Assembly: GCF_000374005.1 (NCBI RefSeq)
Contig: NZ_KB893139.1
Span: 1 to 64,000, forward strand
From: Kiloniella laminariae DSM 19542
GTDB lineage: Bacteria > Pseudomonadota > Alphaproteobacteria > Kiloniellales > Kiloniellaceae
DNA length: 64,000 nt
Direction of reading: 5' to 3'
Notes under the pieces: model-generated
What the model was told of the DNA's origin: nothing
Seen by the model: only the letters and a program-made list of their open reading frames with translations
Databases searched by the model: none
Made by a program: the position numbers and the translations under genes
Part shown: positions 55,648 through 64,000 of the stretch, piece by piece
Position numbering within the stretch: the stretch's first letter is position 1
How the letters are laid out: every line of letters starts with the position of its first letter

Positions 55648-55690
55648 AACTAAACATCAGCCAGTTTTTCAAACTGGCTGATGTTTAGTT
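55648..55690. terminator. Bidirectional terminator with a perfect 20-bp stem
   Basis: Bases 55648-55667 and 55671-55690 are exact complements (core CATCAGCCAGTTT) around a 3-base loop, with T-rich sequence on both sides. It separates the convergent lipoprotein and DUF1203 genes. Confidence 0.88.
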
Positions 55691-55696
55691 TTATAA

Positions 55697-56185
55697 TCAC
55701 CCGCGCTCGATCCGGCAGGAATAACAGTTATTTGTCGCGGATCTGGCATGGATATAGGCGACATCGGATCTATCAAGCAGAAGCTGTGCTTTTTCTTTCA
55801 GCGTTTCGCTGGAAACAATCTGTCCGGTACCGTAAATAATCCGTTCACTGGCATCATACCCTCGGATCAGGATGGCATCTCGGTTTTGCAACACTTCGGG
55901 CACCTCGCTGTTTTCTTCGGCCCGGTCACAGGCGCTGGCATGAAGAAATATTGGTCCTGCTTCGGCGAAGGGCTGTTGTGTCTTGAACGGACGATAGGAC
56001 AAAAGCAGAACCTCGTCGTCCTTTGCCACGTACTTTAAGCAGTGACGACAGGGGTTCCCCTGACCATCGGAAATATGAACTTCCGGCTTCTGTCCGTTTT
56101 CGTCCGGCATTCTTCCCTGATATGCCAAAGCCTCAGCACTTGATATGGCGATAAACTTGATGGCGGTGTTATTCCGAGTGCCCAT
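55697..56185 (-). CDS. DUF1203-family protein
   Basis: A 162-residue protein with the DUF1203 pattern: GNPCRHCLKYVAKDDEVLLL, a central GPIFLHASACDRAEENSEVP, and the terminal VAYIHARSATNNCYSCRIER. ATG 56185 is chosen because AAAGGAG lies 6 bases upstream; the frame continues to 56287 without conserved sequence. Function of the family is unknown. It lies downstream of ribB beyond a terminator. Confidence 0.82.
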   Translation of the reverse strand: MGTRNNTAIKFIAISSAEALAYQGRMPDENGQKPEVHISDGQGNPCRHCLKYVAKDDEVLLLSYRPFKTQQPFAEAGPIFLHASACDRAEENSEVPEVLQNRDAILIRGYDASERIIYGTGQIVSSETLKEKAQLLLDRSDVAYIHARSATNNCYSCRIERG

Positions 56186-56278
56186 AACGGCTCCTTTGGT
56201 GTTTCCTGATTTTGTCCAATAGAGAGACAATGCGGGGGGATCACCAAAGCCAATATCTGAATCTTGCTTTGTTATTTT

Positions 56279-56316
56279 AAAAGACAAAGGCCCCGGTTAA
56301 GGAGCCTTTGTCTTTT
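56279..56316. terminator. Terminator downstream of ribB
   Basis: AAAAGACAAAGGC (56279-56291) is the exact complement of GCCTTTGTCTTTT (56304-56316) with a 12-base loop; a T-tract is present in either direction. Confidence 0.9.
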
Positions 56317-56340
56317 ATCGTCAGCCTGTGCACCGGGAGG

Positions 56341-57060
56341 TTAAACGGCGATGGCACGGGCCACAGCAGATTTGTCATTTCCCGCCAGGGATTCTTCGCG
56401 TCTGCGATAGAGGATGATGTCCTCAATCGAGACAACCGGAAAGCCGTGAAGCTTGCCAAAGGCAATGATCTCGGGCAGGCGGGCCATGGTGCCGTCAGGG
56501 TTGGTTACCTCACAGAGAACTCCGGCAGGTTTCCAGCCAGCCATGCGGGAGAGGTCACAGGTGGCTTCGGTATGACCTTCGCGTTGAAGGACACCACCGG
56601 GCATGGCCCGCAAGGGGAAGACGTGACCGGGGCGGGCCAGGTCATCCGGCTTGCAGTCATCGGCAATGGCCGTCTTGACCGTGGTCACGCGGTCTGCAGC
56701 GGACACACCAGTGGTCACGCCAACCTTGGCCTCAATGGTTACGGTAAAACCGGTGCCCATGGAGGAATTGTTGTCACTGACCATCTGTGGCAGGTCGAGA
56801 GCCTGCAGTTTTTCATCTGTCATGCAAAGGCAGACAATGCCACTGCATTCCCGGATCAACATGGCCATCTGTTCATTGGTCAGGGTTTCTGCGGGAAAAA
56901 TGAGGTCTCCCTCGTTTTCCCGGCTTTCGTCATCGACGACAAGAACACCCTGTCCGGCCCGCAGGACCGCAAGCGCCTTTTCCACACGGTCATAGGCCGT
57001 GCCGAACTGCGCCAGTAGGGACTGGTGAGTTTGAGTATGATCGTTTGCGATCTGATTCAT
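56341..57060 (-). CDS. ribB: 3,4-dihydroxy-2-butanone 4-phosphate synthase
   Basis: A 239-residue riboflavin-biosynthesis enzyme converting ribulose 5-phosphate to dihydroxybutanone phosphate. Diagnostic are [31 protein letters not shown] and [20 protein letters not shown] followed by HTEA. No GTP cyclohydrolase II domain is fused. ATG 57060 is chosen because AGGAG lies 8 bases upstream; the open frame to 57213 runs into the riboswitch. An FMN riboswitch controls it. Confidence 0.94.
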   Translation of the reverse strand: MNQIANDHTQTHQSLLAQFGTAYDRVEKALAVLRAGQGVLVVDDESRENEGDLIFPAETLTNEQMAMLIRECSGIVCLCMTDEKLQALDLPQMVSDNNSSMGTGFTVTIEAKVGVTTGVSAADRVTTVKTAIADDCKPDDLARPGHVFPLRAMPGGVLQREGHTEATCDLSRMAGWKPAGVLCEVTNPDGTMARLPEIIAFGKLHGFPVVSIEDIILYRRREESLAGNDKSAVARAIAV

Positions 57061-57202
57061 GGTTGTCACTCCTAAAAAAGCGGCGTAAACCAGAATCAGG
57101 GCGTGTTCAGAAAGGTCACGGTTTTCCAGACGGATTGCGCCGTCTGAAATACCCTGCACGCGCCAGAACTCCACAGATGTTGCCATCTGAAGGTTCCGCC
57201 TA

Positions 57203-57394
57203 TCCTCTCCCATCCGGACTGTTACCGTCGGCTCCGGTTTTTCACCGGATCTGCTGACCCCTTGGTTCTTCAGTATCTCCCATAGAGGAAACCCCGGATT
57301 ACCAAGGGCGCTCGCGGGCTTTCTGTTTCTTCCCGGATCAATCGGGATCTCTACAGATTACCGCCGGTCGGGAATTTCACCCTGCCCTGAGAAC
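57203..57394 (-). promoter_or_regulatory. FMN riboswitch (RFN element) of ribB
   Basis: On the reverse strand the conserved blocks appear in order: CAGGGCAGGGTGAAATTCCC, CCGGCGGTAAT, AGCCCGCGAGC, GGTCAGCAGATCCGGTG, CCGGAGCCGACGGTAACAGT and CCGGATGGGAGAGGA. The aptamer is about 190 bases because one arm (57265-57305) is enlarged. It lies 140 bases ahead of the ribB start. FMN binding should reduce ribB expression. Confidence 0.95.
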
Positions 57395-57617
57395 AAGCGC
57401 CTAAATGCACATGTTTTTCCCAGAAAGAGAAAATCCCTCTGCTGCGAAAAACAGGACAAGCCTAGACCATTCTCTTGATCCGGGGCAAGCAGGAAACGCC
57501 TTCTTTGATAAAATCCGCGACGCTTGCCGGACTTGTTCTGTACAGATCCTTCTGTGGGAGGAATAATTCTTCTCCCGAGGCCTCTGTGAAGTAAATTTTT
57601 TATGAAAGTACCCGTTT

Positions 57618-58034
57618 ATGGATATCAGACTGTATCGTGACAGCGATGCCAAAGGTGTCATTGATCTCTGGCGCGCGGATGAACCCAATCCTTCTTCCTG
57701 GAACGATCCGCAGGGGAGCCTGGATCGCAAGCTCTCTTTTCAGCCTGACCTGCTGTTCGTTGCAGAGGAAGAGGGACGTCTTATCGGTACGACCATGGCA
57801 GGTTATGACGGGCATCGTGGCTGGATCTATGCCGTGGTCGTTGACCCGGACCACAGACGCAAGGGTATCGCCAGCTCTCTGGTGAGGGAGGCGGAACAGG
57901 CGTTGCAGAAACTCGGTTGTCTCAAGGTCAACCTGCAGGTACGTGCAGGTAACAATGCAGCAGTTGAGCTATACGAAAGCCTGGGATATGGCGTTGAGGC
58001 CCGGGTGAGTATGGGGAAAACCCTGGGCAGATAG
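57618..58034 (+). CDS. GNAT acetyltransferase (YpeA-like)
   Basis: A 138-residue GNAT protein. The acetyl-CoA loop is VVVDPDHRRKGIASSLVREA and the end is YESLGYGVEARVSMGKTL. It resembles YpeA. It lies alone, convergent with the six-gene operon on the reverse strand (stop codons 2 bases apart). Substrate unknown. Confidence 0.87.
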   Translation: MDIRLYRDSDAKGVIDLWRADEPNPSSWNDPQGSLDRKLSFQPDLLFVAEEEGRLIGTTMAGYDGHRGWIYAVVVDPDHRRKGIASSLVREAEQALQKLGCLKVNLQVRAGNNAAVELYESLGYGVEARVSMGKTLGR

Positions 58035-58036
58035 TG

Positions 58037-58705
58037 TTATTTTTTCCGTTTGTCTTTGGCGCGCCATGTGTCAAGCCAGCGGGAGAATTTCGATCCGGTT
58101 TCACGGGTGCGTTGGCTGGCTGCTTCTGCTGCCTCTGTAAAGTCATCAAAAGCTTCGGCAACTTCATCCAGTGTCGGGTCGAGATGACGACGTTTCAGAC
58201 GGAGCAGAAAGCGTCCGATCAGGAAAAATACGATCCCGAGCGAGACAAAAAAGAAGATGTTGAACCAGGGGATCAACAGTTCATCCGGCCCGGTTGCGCG
58301 CCTGATATCAACCGCATTGGGAAAGAGCGTCAGGATAGGGATGCGCCAGCCATAGTGGGTGACAACAACCCAGACAGGCGCTGCTTCGGTTGAGATCAGG
58401 GACTGGGCTTCGGCCTGCAGATTACCGGAATCAAATTTCAGATAGGGCGGCCAGGACCAGTCGGTATCCTCGTTGCGAAAAACCCGGGGAGTACCATCTG
58501 GCCAGACGGTGTTGATAAAGCGGACGTCTCTTGTACTTCTGGTCTCGTTTTTGGGAACCTCTGAATCCCAGAAGGTCGAGGTGTCGACACGTTTGACATC
58601 GCTGCCGACTACGCGAACCAGGTCCTTTCCAGGCAAGGTATAGTGCAGAAAGCTGCCAAGCAGAATAATCAGGATCGAGGGGAACAGCCATTTTATAATC
58701 TGCAT
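58037..58705 (-). CDS. DUF1523-type membrane protein
   Basis: A 222-residue protein with an N-terminal membrane segment (WLFPSILIILLGSFLHYTLP), a large extracytoplasmic domain with DVKRVDTSTFWDSEV and RDVRFINTVWPDGTPRVFRN, and a second membrane segment (FFFVSLGIVFFLIGRFLLRL) before a charged cytoplasmic tail. This fits the DUF1523 family. The start is ATG 58705, within 8 bases of the preceding stop. It is the last gene of the AAA+ operon. Confidence 0.8.
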   Translation of the reverse strand: MQIIKWLFPSILIILLGSFLHYTLPGKDLVRVVGSDVKRVDTSTFWDSEVPKNETRSTRDVRFINTVWPDGTPRVFRNEDTDWSWPPYLKFDSGNLQAEAQSLISTEAAPVWVVVTHYGWRIPILTLFPNAVDIRRATGPDELLIPWFNIFFFVSLGIVFFLIGRFLLRLKRRHLDPTLDEVAEAFDDFTEAAEAASQRTRETGSKFSRWLDTWRAKDKRKK

Positions 58706-58712
58706 GGAAGAC

Positions 58713-58982
58713 TCACATAAAGTTCGCAATAAAGAGAAGACCGAAGATAATAAACAGCGGCAGAGCGAAGACACCAAGCAACAGGCGCTTTTTCAAGGAA
58801 CGATCATAACCAACCATGCCCTCGGCGATGAATGTCTCTTTTTCACTTTCATCCCGAGCTGCCGCCTTGAACCGGTTTTCCAGCTCTTTCTTTTTGTCCC
58901 AGCGATAGTACCGCGACAGGGCGATATAAACCACGCTGAGAATGGCAAAGATAATCACGAGCCTGAATACCCAAAGCAACAT
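58713..58982 (-). CDS. Small membrane protein of the AAA+ operon
   Basis: An 89-residue protein with membrane segments at each end (FRLVIIFAILSVVYIALSRY; LLLGVFALPLFIIFGLLFIA) and a charged central loop (KKKELENRFKAAARDESEKE). No family is recognised. Its start codon overlaps the upstream stop by one base (TAATG), so translational coupling is likely. Confidence 0.78.
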   Translation of the reverse strand: MLLWVFRLVIIFAILSVVYIALSRYYRWDKKKELENRFKAAARDESEKETFIAEGMVGYDRSLKKRLLLGVFALPLFIIFGLLFIANFM

Positions 58983-60433
58983 TAAAGAGTTCCTCCCCAG
59001 GGGCCTTTGGTTGGTTTTTTGTGCGGTTTTTCATAGCCTTTGTTTTTGTCCTTGCCGACGGCTTTCTGTACGATTTCATTGACCTTGTCGGAATAATCGG
59101 AAGCACTGCCCCAGGGTTGCGGCCGTTGTTTCTGCTTTTCTTCATGCCGGGCAAGAGGTTCGACAAGACGTTCGTTGCCAAAAAGCTCTCGCCGCGTTCC
59201 TGTCTTGTCCGCAATGTATTCTTCGGCCAGAAAATTTGCTGCAAAGGTTCGCTTGATCTCATTCCAGCCACTGTAAGAACTGTAGAAAGCCCGTTTATGA
59301 CAGATGAAAAGCTGAAGAATATCTTGCGGCATGTATTCGGCCAGCAGCATGTTAACAAGATCCCGGTCCGGGTGATAGCGTGCCCGCAGGCTATAGAAAT
59401 AGGCAGGGTGTTCCGGTGTGAGATCCGGTTTACGTCCGCCCTGTTCCTTCCAGCGCAGCAAATCGTTCAAGCCGTGAAACTCTTCCGGCATTTCTTTTAA
59501 CTGGCGCAAGGCGACAGAACGCAGTTCACGCCGGGACAATTTTTCTATCGACCGGCCTTCGGCAGAGAGCAGATCAATCAGGATAAAGTCCAGCCTTTGC
59601 TGCAGAATGTCGACAGCATCAAGATCCTTGGCATCAATCAGCGGTTCAACCAGATCATTTTCTTTCAGGAAGGTCGCAACCGCCTGACGGTTTGACAGGG
59701 CAAGAACTGAATCAACAGGAAATTCGAGCTTTGCACTTTCTGCATCACAACAGATTGCAGCCGGGCGTTTGATATCTCTAAAGATATAGACGCCGCCAAA
59801 ATGGGTGGTGTGGAAGTTGTTCTGTTCGTAGTCTGTCTTTTCAAGCGCCACCGGGAAGCGTGTAATGTCTCCGGTTTTTTTTGCCAGTTCAATCATTTGT
59901 GCGCAGAGCAGATCATCCCACCAGCCATCGGGTTCCTTGCGAAAGCGTTCGACGAGTTTGGAGAGTTCTTTGGCCCGGATCAGACGGTGGTCATTGGTAT
60001 CGGCATCAATACGGATTTTGCGGATATCAAAAAGATGCCGGGGTTCGGTGATGCGGTAGACCGAGTTCATCAGCTCTCCGAACACCGCATCGCGGGAGGT
60101 CAGAACAAAAAGCGCGGCCTCGTTATCGATAATGAAACGTTTGAGGATCGACCGGGAAGTCGAGAAATTCATGTTGATCAGGGGAGAGCGCTTCTGTTCC
60201 GTCGACAACAGAATAAACTGGCGGTTACAGCCATGGGGGTTGAGGTAGAGTTCATCATCAAGCTCGTCCGCGATCTCGGGCGCATAGCCGGAAACGTCGA
60301 TGTGAAAGCTCGTCAAGGCGGTGCGCTTGCCTGACAGACGTTCAAGCGCCTGATTATAGCGCTCGACCATGATAGGGGTGGAAACCTCGAAAAGGTTGCC
60401 AAACATCAGGCCGCGTTCGACAAGACGTAACAT
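58982..60433 (-). CDS. Uncharacterised protein (DUF6638-like) of the AAA+ operon
   Basis: A 483-residue protein, probably soluble. It begins MLRLVERGLMFGNLFEVSTP; the middle has a DRALS-like nuclease-free domain with no obvious catalytic motif. The C-terminal 60 residues are basic and Pro/Lys-rich (DKNKGYEKPHKKPTKGPWGG). ATG 60433 is chosen because AGGA lies upstream; it follows the ATPase stop by 4 bases. I believe it corresponds to DUF6638, but I cannot verify this. Function unknown. Confidence 0.72.
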   Translation of the reverse strand: MLRLVERGLMFGNLFEVSTPIMVERYNQALERLSGKRTALTSFHIDVSGYAPEIADELDDELYLNPHGCNRQFILLSTEQKRSPLINMNFSTSRSILKRFIIDNEAALFVLTSRDAVFGELMNSVYRITEPRHLFDIRKIRIDADTNDHRLIRAKELSKLVERFRKEPDGWWDDLLCAQMIELAKKTGDITRFPVALEKTDYEQNNFHTTHFGGVYIFRDIKRPAAICCDAESAKLEFPVDSVLALSNRQAVATFLKENDLVEPLIDAKDLDAVDILQQRLDFILIDLLSAEGRSIEKLSRRELRSVALRQLKEMPEEFHGLNDLLRWKEQGGRKPDLTPEHPAYFYSLRARYHPDRDLVNMLLAEYMPQDILQLFICHKRAFYSSYSGWNEIKRTFAANFLAEEYIADKTGTRRELFGNERLVEPLARHEEKQKQRPQPWGSASDYSDKVNEIVQKAVGKDKNKGYEKPHKKPTKGPWGGTL

Positions 60434-60437
60434 CCGG

Positions 60438-62420
60438 CTATTCCTGTTCGCTGGTAGTGGTGGAAGCCTGGAGGCTGCTGGCAAAACGTCGCCGCGCTTC
60501 GGTCTGGCGGTTCATGTCCCGGACCTGGGCCTCGATGGCCGCTTCATCAGACTTTCCGGCATAGCGGAATTCACTGTCGGCGTAGCGGTTGATTTCCTGA
60601 ACCACCATATCGACTGTGATCGGTTTGCTCAGCTCGCTGATCATGTTCTTTTTACTGTCGTAATCCCTGTTCAGGAAAAGATCCGGGTTTTCCATCCATT
60701 CATCTGGCAGCTCAAAGTCCATGGCCCGGACCTTGACGGCGTCGGTGATGTTCTTGATCGCACGACCGGTAAAGCGCTCGTCGGCTTCCTTGATCGCGTT
60801 GAGATAGGAACCGAGCTTGGCAATGGTATCGAGTTCGCCAATTCGGCTCTGTACCTCGTCAAAAACCCGGACAAGGCCCGTTTCATGGGGGTGGGCGTGA
60901 CCGTCATAAGAGGCGGCAACGGCTTTCTTGATTTCCTGTGCTGCGTAAAGTTCATGTTCGCCCAGGGGGATCTCGTGACGTTTGCCCAGCAGCAGGTGGA
61001 GAATATCAATATAATCGTTCCGGGTTTGCGGACCGTCCACCAGAAAACGCGCCCCGGCGCGCTGGCGCAGGGCGTCATCGACCTGCTCGGGATAGTTAGA
61101 GAACATGCCGAAGGTACAGTTGCCCCGGACCACGGTATTGGCGCCAGCGAAACTTTCCATCAGTACGGCGGTAATCTCCTGTTGTCCGGCCGAGGACTGG
61201 CGATCACCGCGTTTCCCGGCGATCTGATCGATATCGTCAATGGTGCCGAAGCCGATGACCTGCGGATCGAGAACCGAGGTGATAAATGCCTTGGCGTTCT
61301 GGGCTGATTTCCCCTGATAACTGTCAATGGAGTCAGTCGAGAGGTTGGCATAGCGGAAGGGATAGCCTGCAACCTGACAATAGTCGTTCAGAAGTCCAGC
61401 CATCATCTGGATCAGGGTGGTTTTCCCGGTACCTGGCTTGCCGTCGCCCATAAAGGTAAAGATAAACCCGCCGAGTTCGGCAAAGGGGTTCAGTTTGCGA
61501 TCAAAATCATAGGCCATCAACATCTTGGCCAGTTTCATGGCCTGATACTTGGCAATATGGTTGCCGACGACCTCGTGCGGTTTTTTGAAGGTCATGATCA
61601 GCGGCGTGCTGCGGCTGCGGCTGGCAGGCGTGAACCCATCGATCTGGAAATCATCGGCCTCGACCCGATAACTGACGGCCTTGAAGCTGTCCAGCCTTGG
61701 TGCGTTCTGGGCGCGCAGAGCGACTTTTTCCATCAATTTTTCGCAGAAGGCCGAGACCACCCGGATTACCTTCTGATCATCATTGGCGAAGAGAGCCAGC
61801 GTTTGGTCCAGCTCCCAAAGAGCGCCATGCAGGGCCAGTTGAGGATTGTCTGTCAGAATTTCCTCGACCTCGCCAATGTCCAGATCGCCTTCTCCGGCTT
61901 CGGCCACCTGACTGGCGAGAAGGTAGGCTGTCATGCTGGCAAAGACCTGTAGAGAGATCAGCGACGCTCCGGCAAGAAGTTCGGAAAATTCGACCCGGTG
62001 CGCGGCATCAAGTTTGCCTTCGAGATTATCCCGCTTGAGTTTGGCAAGAATGGTCTGTTCACTATAGAGATCTGCTACGGCATGGGTTGTTGCCAGGGCA
62101 CGGCGCAAGCCTTGCATCAGGGTTGCCTGTGCCGGGCTGGTTAGGGGATCATTGTCATCTGCAGCCTGGATGCGCTCGATCAGGTGAACACCTTCAGGAC
62201 GGGCTGTCGAGCGTGTGGCGAGACCCGGTGTTGAAGAACGAAACCCGCGGCGGATGCCAATGCCGGGCGAGCGTTCCTGGGCTGTTGTCGGGGCAACGCC
62301 GTCCCGTGGTTTGGCGATACGGGGCGTGTGATCAAATCCATCAAGCAGGCCTTCTGCGCTGCTGTAGTGGCTGCGGATCTGTTCTTCACGGATTTCCATC
62401 AGATTTTGTGATGTGCTCAT
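60438..62420 (-). CDS. AAA+ ATPase
   Basis: A 660-residue ATPase. The N-terminal 290 residues are a helical domain of unknown fold. Walker A lies at about 325-335 (GDGKPGTGKTTLIQMM), Walker B at about 389-397 (IGFGTIDDIDQIAG), a sensor-1-like FGMFSNYPEQ near 437, and an arginine-finger candidate in RQRAGARF near 455. No fused protease or nuclease is visible. It probably works with the flanking proteins as a ring-shaped remodelling machine. It is the central gene of the operon. Confidence 0.85.
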   Translation of the reverse strand: MSTSQNLMEIREEQIRSHYSSAEGLLDGFDHTPRIAKPRDGVAPTTAQERSPGIGIRRGFRSSTPGLATRSTARPEGVHLIERIQAADDNDPLTSPAQATLMQGLRRALATTHAVADLYSEQTILAKLKRDNLEGKLDAAHRVEFSELLAGASLISLQVFASMTAYLLASQVAEAGEGDLDIGEVEEILTDNPQLALHGALWELDQTLALFANDDQKVIRVVSAFCEKLMEKVALRAQNAPRLDSFKAVSYRVEADDFQIDGFTPASRSRSTPLIMTFKKPHEVVGNHIAKYQAMKLAKMLMAYDFDRKLNPFAELGGFIFTFMGDGKPGTGKTTLIQMMAGLLNDYCQVAGYPFRYANLSTDSIDSYQGKSAQNAKAFITSVLDPQVIGFGTIDDIDQIAGKRGDRQSSAGQQEITAVLMESFAGANTVVRGNCTFGMFSNYPEQVDDALRQRAGARFLVDGPQTRNDYIDILHLLLGKRHEIPLGEHELYAAQEIKKAVAASYDGHAHPHETGLVRVFDEVQSRIGELDTIAKLGSYLNAIKEADERFTGRAIKNITDAVKVRAMDFELPDEWMENPDLFLNRDYDSKKNMISELSKPITVDMVVQEINRYADSEFRYAGKSDEAAIEAQVRDMNRQTEARRRFASSLQASTTTSEQE

Positions 62421-62476
62421 TCCAGGGTCTCGTTTCTCGGATCTTGTTCTTCAGGTTTTGTTTTTTAAGTCTTGTG

Positions 62477-63598
62477 CTACAGGCTGCTCATAACCTTGCC
62501 ATCAGAACCAACCACATATTTGCGGACAGTTCTCAGGCCGACGGGGTCTCTGTCCTGCAGGATCTGGTATGGCCGTTGCGGCAGGATCAGGGAGCGCTGG
62601 GTTTCCGTTGCTCCGGTTTCTGCTTCACTGCGGCCATAGTGGTCCAGCTCGAAAATTTCCCGGTCAACCTTTTCAAAGATACCGACGGATTTACGTTCGG
62701 CCCGGTTGGAAATCAGGGACTCGATTGTCCAGGCCAGAGCCCAGTCCAGTCCTGGTTCTCCGGCTGCTTCGGCAAGGATTTGCTGGAGCGGGCCTGTCTG
62801 TTCGGTAAAGGTATCGGAATACATCGGGCCGACGATAATCCGGCGCAGAAATTTTGGATGCAGATCGTCGAAGTCCTGGTCAAACCCGGAGGCAATGGTC
62901 ACCAGCTTGAGTGAAAGCGGCGACTGGGCGGCAAGGTGGCTCTGTACCCGGGGCCAGCGTTTGTCATCCCGCTGTAACGGCAGATCACCCGAATCCTCCA
63001 GCTTCATGATGTAAATCACGGGCAGGTTGGTCTGGCTGTCAAAAATTGCCCAGTGCAACAGGTAGCTGCGCCGATGGGCTCCGCGGTTTTCCACCCAGCT
63101 GATTTGCGGATCATTCTGGGGCCAGAACAGGGCTCTGCTCTGTAAATGTTCATAGTAGATCCGCTGGGACAGGGCAAACTGCAGGTCGCGCGGAATCTTC
63201 AGATCGCCGAGGATCTGGCCGAGCATCTGTTCCTTGAGCTGTTCCTGCGCCGGAAGGCTTATAAGATGTTTTTCGGCCTGGACAAAATCATTCGCCATCT
63301 GCAACAGCTCGCGATAGACCGGGAAGCCGGAATCCTTGCGGTCAATTTCGAGGACCTGGGGCAGGGCGTTTGATATAAAGGCAGCAATCAGATGTTTGTA
63401 GGACAGTGCTGAAAAGGTTGAAGACAGGCATTTCAGATAGCCCTCAACGATATCAAGCTCGGACTGCCCGAGGCGTCCGTTTCCGGAAGCCTCGGCAGCA
63501 ACGTCCCTCATATGCCCGATGATACGGTCGAACTTGGCAAAATATCGCCGGGTCGCCGCAGCATCGGTCAGAGGGTGATGATCCTCTCGCAGGTTCAA
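62477..63598 (-). CDS. Uncharacterised protein upstream of the AAA+ ATPase
   Basis: A 373-residue, probably cytosolic protein with an N-terminal helical part (RYFAKFDRIIGHMRDVAAEA) and a C-terminal part with LLHWAIFDSQTNLPVIYIMK. No known motif or HExxH site was found. It follows the 63608 gene by 9 bases and precedes the ATPase by 56 bases. Function unknown; association with the ATPase is inferred from the gene order. Confidence 0.75.
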   Translation of the reverse strand: MNLREDHHPLTDAAATRRYFAKFDRIIGHMRDVAAEASGNGRLGQSELDIVEGYLKCLSSTFSALSYKHLIAAFISNALPQVLEIDRKDSGFPVYRELLQMANDFVQAEKHLISLPAQEQLKEQMLGQILGDLKIPRDLQFALSQRIYYEHLQSRALFWPQNDPQISWVENRGAHRRSYLLHWAIFDSQTNLPVIYIMKLEDSGDLPLQRDDKRWPRVQSHLAAQSPLSLKLVTIASGFDQDFDDLHPKFLRRIIVGPMYSDTFTEQTGPLQQILAEAAGEPGLDWALAWTIESLISNRAERKSVGIFEKVDREIFELDHYGRSEAETGATETQRSLILPQRPYQILQDRDPVGLRTVRKYVVGSDGKVMSSL

Positions 63599-63607
63599 TC
63601 TGGTACC

Positions 63608-64000
63608 TTAGTTCTGGCCATAAAGGTTTTTGTCGTGTTTCTCGACGATCTTGGCAAAACGGCGGGCAAAACGCTCGTCAGATTTGGCTTTTTCCTCAAG
63701 CACCTTGCGGGCAAAAACCATATGGTCTTCGTGTTTTTCCATCATTTGCGCCATGCGCTGGTTCGTGGCGGAACCAATGGCTGCCATGGCGGTCTGTGCT
63801 TCCTGATCTGTCGCGACCCCGATTTCGTTAATCCGGTGGGCAACATCCTGTTGCTGGGCGGTTTTCAGGGACTTGGTCAGGGCATCATAGAGGACGACAC
63901 GCTGTTTGGTGTCTGTCTGCAACTTGTTGATCAGTACCATCTGGGTGGCGGCCTGGTTCTGGAGACTGTCGACCCAGGTTTTGCCCTTTTCGATATAGCG
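63608..64000 (-). CDS. Coiled-coil protein, N-terminus beyond the window
   Basis: The last 130 residues of a gene whose frame is open to base 64000, so its start lies outside. The sequence is rich in Ala, Gln, Glu and Lys with heptad-like helices (VLYDALTKSLKTAQQQDVAH; MAQMMEKHEDHMVFARKVLE), indicating a coiled coil. It ends with DKNLYGQN. It is the first visible gene of the AAA+ operon. The whole protein could belong to a TelA- or PspA-like helical class, which cannot be judged here. Confidence 0.7.
   Translation of the reverse strand, partial: RYIEKGKTWVDSLQNQAATQMVLINKLQTDTKQRVVLYDALTKSLKTAQQQDVAHRINEIGVATDQEAQTAMAAIGSATNQRMAQMMEKHEDHMVFARKVLEEKAKSDERFARRFAKIVEKHDKNLYGQN

Noticed and set aside
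60369-61307. 312-codon forward open frame
   Set aside because: It is antisense to the AAA+ ATPase with Walker motifs; no start context.

Overview
The window looks like chromosomal DNA of a free-living, probably marine, alphaproteobacterium. The evidence is a choXWV choline importer with betI/betB, a Bkd operon with an Lrp-type regulator, a GbdR-like AraC regulator beside a non-pyrrolysine MttB homologue and a dimethylglycine dehydrogenase, and Zur/ZnuABC zinc uptake. A Rhodospirillales/Kiloniellales- or Rhodobacterales-like host is my inference; no rRNA or tRNA is present to test it. No prophage, CRISPR array or complete insertion sequence was seen. Only the 3' tail of an IS5-type transposase touches the left edge.

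Layout. 1-1435: transposase tail, a hairpin, a LysR regulator. 1432-4976: zinc regulon (zur-znuC-znuB facing znuA, with a Zur-type palindrome between). 5136-6549: secreted ClpP-like protein and a HIT hydrolase. 6661-13352: betI-betB facing choXWV plus a HAD phosphatase, with a 46-bp near-perfect palindrome between them. 13358-18397: two orphan family-3 solute-binding proteins, a betaine-homocysteine methyltransferase with a possible SAM-II/SAM-V type leader, and an unusual kinase-like membrane protein. 18436-24170: bkdR and the complete branched-chain keto acid dehydrogenase operon. 24248-27615: UDP-xylose synthase with a GT61 glycosyltransferase, then a DHFR-like/TetR pair behind a 51-bp palindrome. 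27812-37135: glutamate synthase-like enzyme, an AT-richer orphan, and the DMGDH / MttB-like / AraC betaine-catabolism group. 37264-42601: very large CHASE-PAS hybrid histidine kinase, a PilZ protein, an acidic orphan. 42610-45421: MocR regulator and ohr/ohrR with several inverted repeats. 45467-51674: housekeeping and stress genes (GNAT, FAD-linked oxidase, photolyase, HAD, TsaC/Sua5, CysQ). 51778-55690: DUF2834 protein and four lipoproteins, one FlgO-like. 55697-58034: DUF1203 protein, ribB under an FMN riboswitch, GNAT. 58037-64000: a tight six-gene operon around an AAA+ ATPase, continuing past the right edge.

How the genes work together. ChoXWV imports choline; BetB makes glycine betaine (the choline oxidase BetA is not in the window). 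Bmt and possibly the MttB-like protein remove one methyl group to give dimethylglycine, which the DMGDH-type flavoprotein would demethylate further. BetI and the GbdR-like regulator are the probable switches. This is a dispersed choline-to-glycine route within about 30 kb. The best candidates for undescribed biology are the AAA+ operon at the right end, the kinase-like/membrane fusion at 15776-17389, and several long perfect inverted repeats (26452-26502, 45373-45421, 44781-44915). Functional statements rest on motif reading only; no database search was possible.
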